From NCBI GenBank assembly GCA_946885335.1, contig CAMPGG010000052.1, forward strand, positions 1-15,020: a stretch of 15,020 nucleotides of DNA, read 5' to 3'. The notes under the pieces were generated by a model. The model was not told the DNA's origin and searched no databases. It saw nothing but the letters and a program-made list of their open reading frames with translations. Numbering within the stretch: position 1 is the stretch's first letter; each line of letters begins with the position of its first letter. The position numbers and the translations under genes were made by a program. This document shows, piece by piece, positions 13,496 through 15,020 of the stretch. This stretch comes from an uncultured Chitinophagaceae bacterium (lineage in GTDB: Bacteria; Bacteroidota; Bacteroidia; Chitinophagales; Chitinophagaceae).

Positions 13496-14119
13496 TTATT
13501 CCATGTTATTTTTTTTAAACTGGGGTAAAGCCAGTTTATACCTGACCGCGATGATGCGAATTGTTACGATGAGTAAAATACAAATTATCTTTCCTAAATC
13601 AAATGGGATATTAAAGTGGATCAAAAGAAAATAAAATAAACCTCCAATGATGCTCGCAGAAGCATATATCTCTTTTCGGAAAATAAGCGGGACCTGGTTC
13701 AACAAAACATCTCTCAATACGCCTCCAAAACTTGCCGTGATGGTTCCCAATGCAACACAAATTCCTATACTTAAATCGAGTTGAATTCCTTTTTCAATAC
13801 CAACCAAAGTAAACAAACCCAGGCCCAGCGCATCGAACAAAAATAATGTGCGGTTAAATTTTTTAATAATGTTATCAAACAACATGGTTCCTATGGCAGC
13901 AACAAAAATAACTATGGTAATAATTTCATTAGTTAACCAGGCCACCGGCAGATCACCGATCAACAAATCTCGTAGCGTACCACCACCGATAGCTGTTACA
14001 AATGCAATAATCAGCACACCAAACGGATCCAGCCTTTTTTCCATAGCAAAGAAAGCACCCGAAACGGCAAATGAAAATGTTCCCAGAATATCGATGATTT
14101 CAAGAAAGCCTGTATCCAT
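13496..14119 (-). CDS. TRIC-like / UPF0126 membrane protein (YadS/YicG family)
   Basis: A 207-residue protein with about seven membrane helices built as two related units. The duplication is visible as TAIGGGTLRDLLIGDLPVAW (42-61) and TASFGGVLRDVLLNQVPLIF (127-146), each with a glycine-rich kink followed by LRD. This is the TRIC fold, shared by the animal trimeric intracellular cation channels and bacterial homologues that pass K+ and other small cations; some bacterial relatives are annotated as possible glycine transporters. The length is family-normal, and the C-terminus ends in a short basic and asparagine-rich tail. ATG 14119 begins 10 bases after the stop of the E1 gene, so the two are very likely cotranscribed. 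No functional link to the dehydrogenase is obvious. Confidence 0.92.
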   Translation of the reverse strand: MDTGFLEIIDILGTFSFAVSGAFFAMEKRLDPFGVLIIAFVTAIGGGTLRDLLIGDLPVAWLTNEIITIVIFVAAIGTMLFDNIIKKFNRTLFLFDALGLGLFTLVGIEKGIQLDLSIGICVALGTITASFGGVLRDVLLNQVPLIFRKEIYASASIIGGLFYFLLIHFNIPFDLGKIICILLIVTIRIIAVRYKLALPQFKKNNME

Positions 14120-14129
14120 TCAATGAATA

Positions 14130-15020
14130 TTATTCCGCCATCATTTCTTTTATAACTGTTTCAATTTGCTGCGCATTGGGTTTGCTGAAATAATCACCAT
14201 CGCTTCCATAGGAAGGCCGATGTGCTTTTGCTGTAATGGTTCGGGGAGCAACATCCAAATAACGATAACCACCTTGTTCTTCCATTACTTTATTAAACAT
14301 ATAAGCAGCTGCGCCACCGGGTACATCTTCATCAACAAAAACAATACGGCTGGTTTTTTTGAGTGATGATAAAATGACATGATGGATATCGAATGGTAAA
14401 AGTGTTTGTACATCGATCACCTCGCAACTGATGCCTTCATTTTCAAGAGTGGTAACCGCTTCATCAATGATGCGTAAAGTAGATCCGTAGGAAACAATGG
14501 TTATATCATCTCCTGTTTTTAAAACTTCGGGGACACCCAGCGGAACCGTCATGGATAAAAGATTATCTGGTAAACTTTCTTTTAACCGGTAACCATTTAA
14601 ACATTCAATTACTATTGCGGGATCATTTGATTTTAATAAAGTATTGTACATACCTGCAGCCTGCGTCATATTCCGGGGTACACAAACATACATTCCACGA
14701 AGCGCATTGATCACCATACCCATTGGGGATCCGCTATGCCAGATACCTTCGAGCCGGTGGCCCCTGGTCCTGATTATGACCGGGCAACTTTGCTGACCCT
14801 TGGTTCTGAAATGCAATGTGGCTACATCATCACTCAATGGTTGCAAACCATAAAGTAAGTAATCAAGATACTGGATTTCTGCAATGGGTCGCAGGCCGCG
14901 TAAGGCAAGACCAATGCCCTGCCCCATGATGGTCAGTTCGCGAATACCTGTATCAAAAACGCGGTATTCACCATGCTTTTGCTGCAAACCGGAAAACCCC
15001 TGGTTTACATCACCAATATA
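14130..15020 (-). CDS. 2-oxoacid dehydrogenase E1, C-terminal part (fused Bacteroidota type), partial
   Basis: The frame is open to the window edge, so the 5' part is missing; 296 residues are visible. The first internal start seen (TTG 14987) is not real, because the upstream codons read [11 protein letters not shown], which continues the family sequence. Visible blocks are [15 protein letters not shown] and [14 protein letters not shown] of the transketolase-type pyrimidine-binding domain, [33 protein letters not shown], and [14 protein letters not shown] of the C-terminal transketolase domain. Together with E2 and E3, the enzyme oxidatively decarboxylates a 2-oxoacid (pyruvate or branched-chain) using thiamine diphosphate. 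The motifs match the E1-beta half of Bacteroidota alpha-beta fusion proteins, so an alpha domain is expected just outside the window. It is followed by the TRIC gene after 10 bases. Which 2-oxoacid is used cannot be decided here. Confidence 0.9.
   Translation of the reverse strand, partial: YIGDVNQGFSGLQQKHGEYRVFDTGIRELTIMGQGIGLALRGLRPIAEIQYLDYLLYGLQPLSDDVATLHFRTKGQQSCPVIIRTRGHRLEGIWHSGSPMGMVINALRGMYVCVPRNMTQAAGMYNTLLKSNDPAIVIECLNGYRLKESLPDNLLSMTVPLGVPEVLKTGDDITIVSYGSTLRIIDEAVTTLENEGISCEVIDVQTLLPFDIHHVILSSLKKTSRIVFVDEDVPGGAAAYMFNKVMEEQGGYRYLDVAPRTITAKAHRPSYGSDGDYFSKPNAQQIETVIKEMMAE

Noticed and set aside
1..15020. Defence system, prophage, transposon or CRISPR array
   Set aside because: No transposase, integrase, nuclease, methyltransferase, terminal repeats or regularly spaced repeats were seen. 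The genes are ordinary housekeeping and transport families.

Overview
The window looks like a core-genome stretch of a Bacteroidota chromosome, most likely Chitinophagaceae or a close relative. The evidence is the low GC content, start sites mostly without a Shine-Dalgarno sequence, TAnnTTTG-type promoter elements (for example at 1212-1219, 3228-3235 and 11312-11319), and the protein types: a Bacteroidota-style fused 2-oxoacid dehydrogenase E1, the MGR-starting YebC variant and a Uup-type ABC-F ATPase. No mobile element, CRISPR array, rRNA or tRNA was seen, and every complete gene appears intact.

Layout. Positions 1-279 hold a possible tail of an upstream gene and structured AT-rich DNA. A small KGG-repeat stress protein (280-531, minus) and a cold-shock protein (925-1125, plus) diverge from a 393-base intergenic region. 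The cold-shock gene ends in a strong terminator, directly followed by uup (1224-3119, plus), whose promoter lies so close to the ATG that the mRNA may be leaderless. A 36-residue single-helix membrane protein (3339-3449, plus) has its own promoter and terminator. A minus-strand run 7786->3498 encodes a glutamate/dicarboxylate symporter, a DedA-family membrane protein, an MFS transporter and a GT9 heptosyltransferase-like enzyme. Diverging from it, an AGCS Na+/alanine symporter and an APC amino-acid permease form a two-gene plus-strand operon (8041-11253). yebC (11433-12155) and a DCC-family thiol oxidoreductase (12189-12593) follow on the plus strand. A minus-strand group 15020->12594 closes the window: the 3' part of the fused E1 gene, a TRIC/UPF0126 channel-like protein and a PhzF-family enzyme.

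How the genes work together. Three amino-acid or dicarboxylate carriers from unrelated superfamilies sit side by side (6.5-11.3 kb), which suggests a nutrient-uptake neighbourhood. DedA proteins are implicated in undecaprenyl-phosphate recycling and GT9 enzymes build surface glycans, so DedA-MFS-GT9 may partly serve the cell envelope. KGG and cold-shock proteins are both small stress proteins. uup and yebC both act around ribosomes.

Two starts differ from the longest open frame: the GT9 gene should start at ATG 4517 (not GTG 4541) and the symporter at ATG 7786 (not TTG 7852). The E1 frame stays open to the window edge. I found no convincing undescribed multi-gene system. The most useful leads are the small membrane protein, the leaderless uup start, the cold-shock leader that can fold in alternative ways, the terminator abutting the DCC-protein start, and perfect or near-perfect palindromes ahead of yebC and the AGCS gene.
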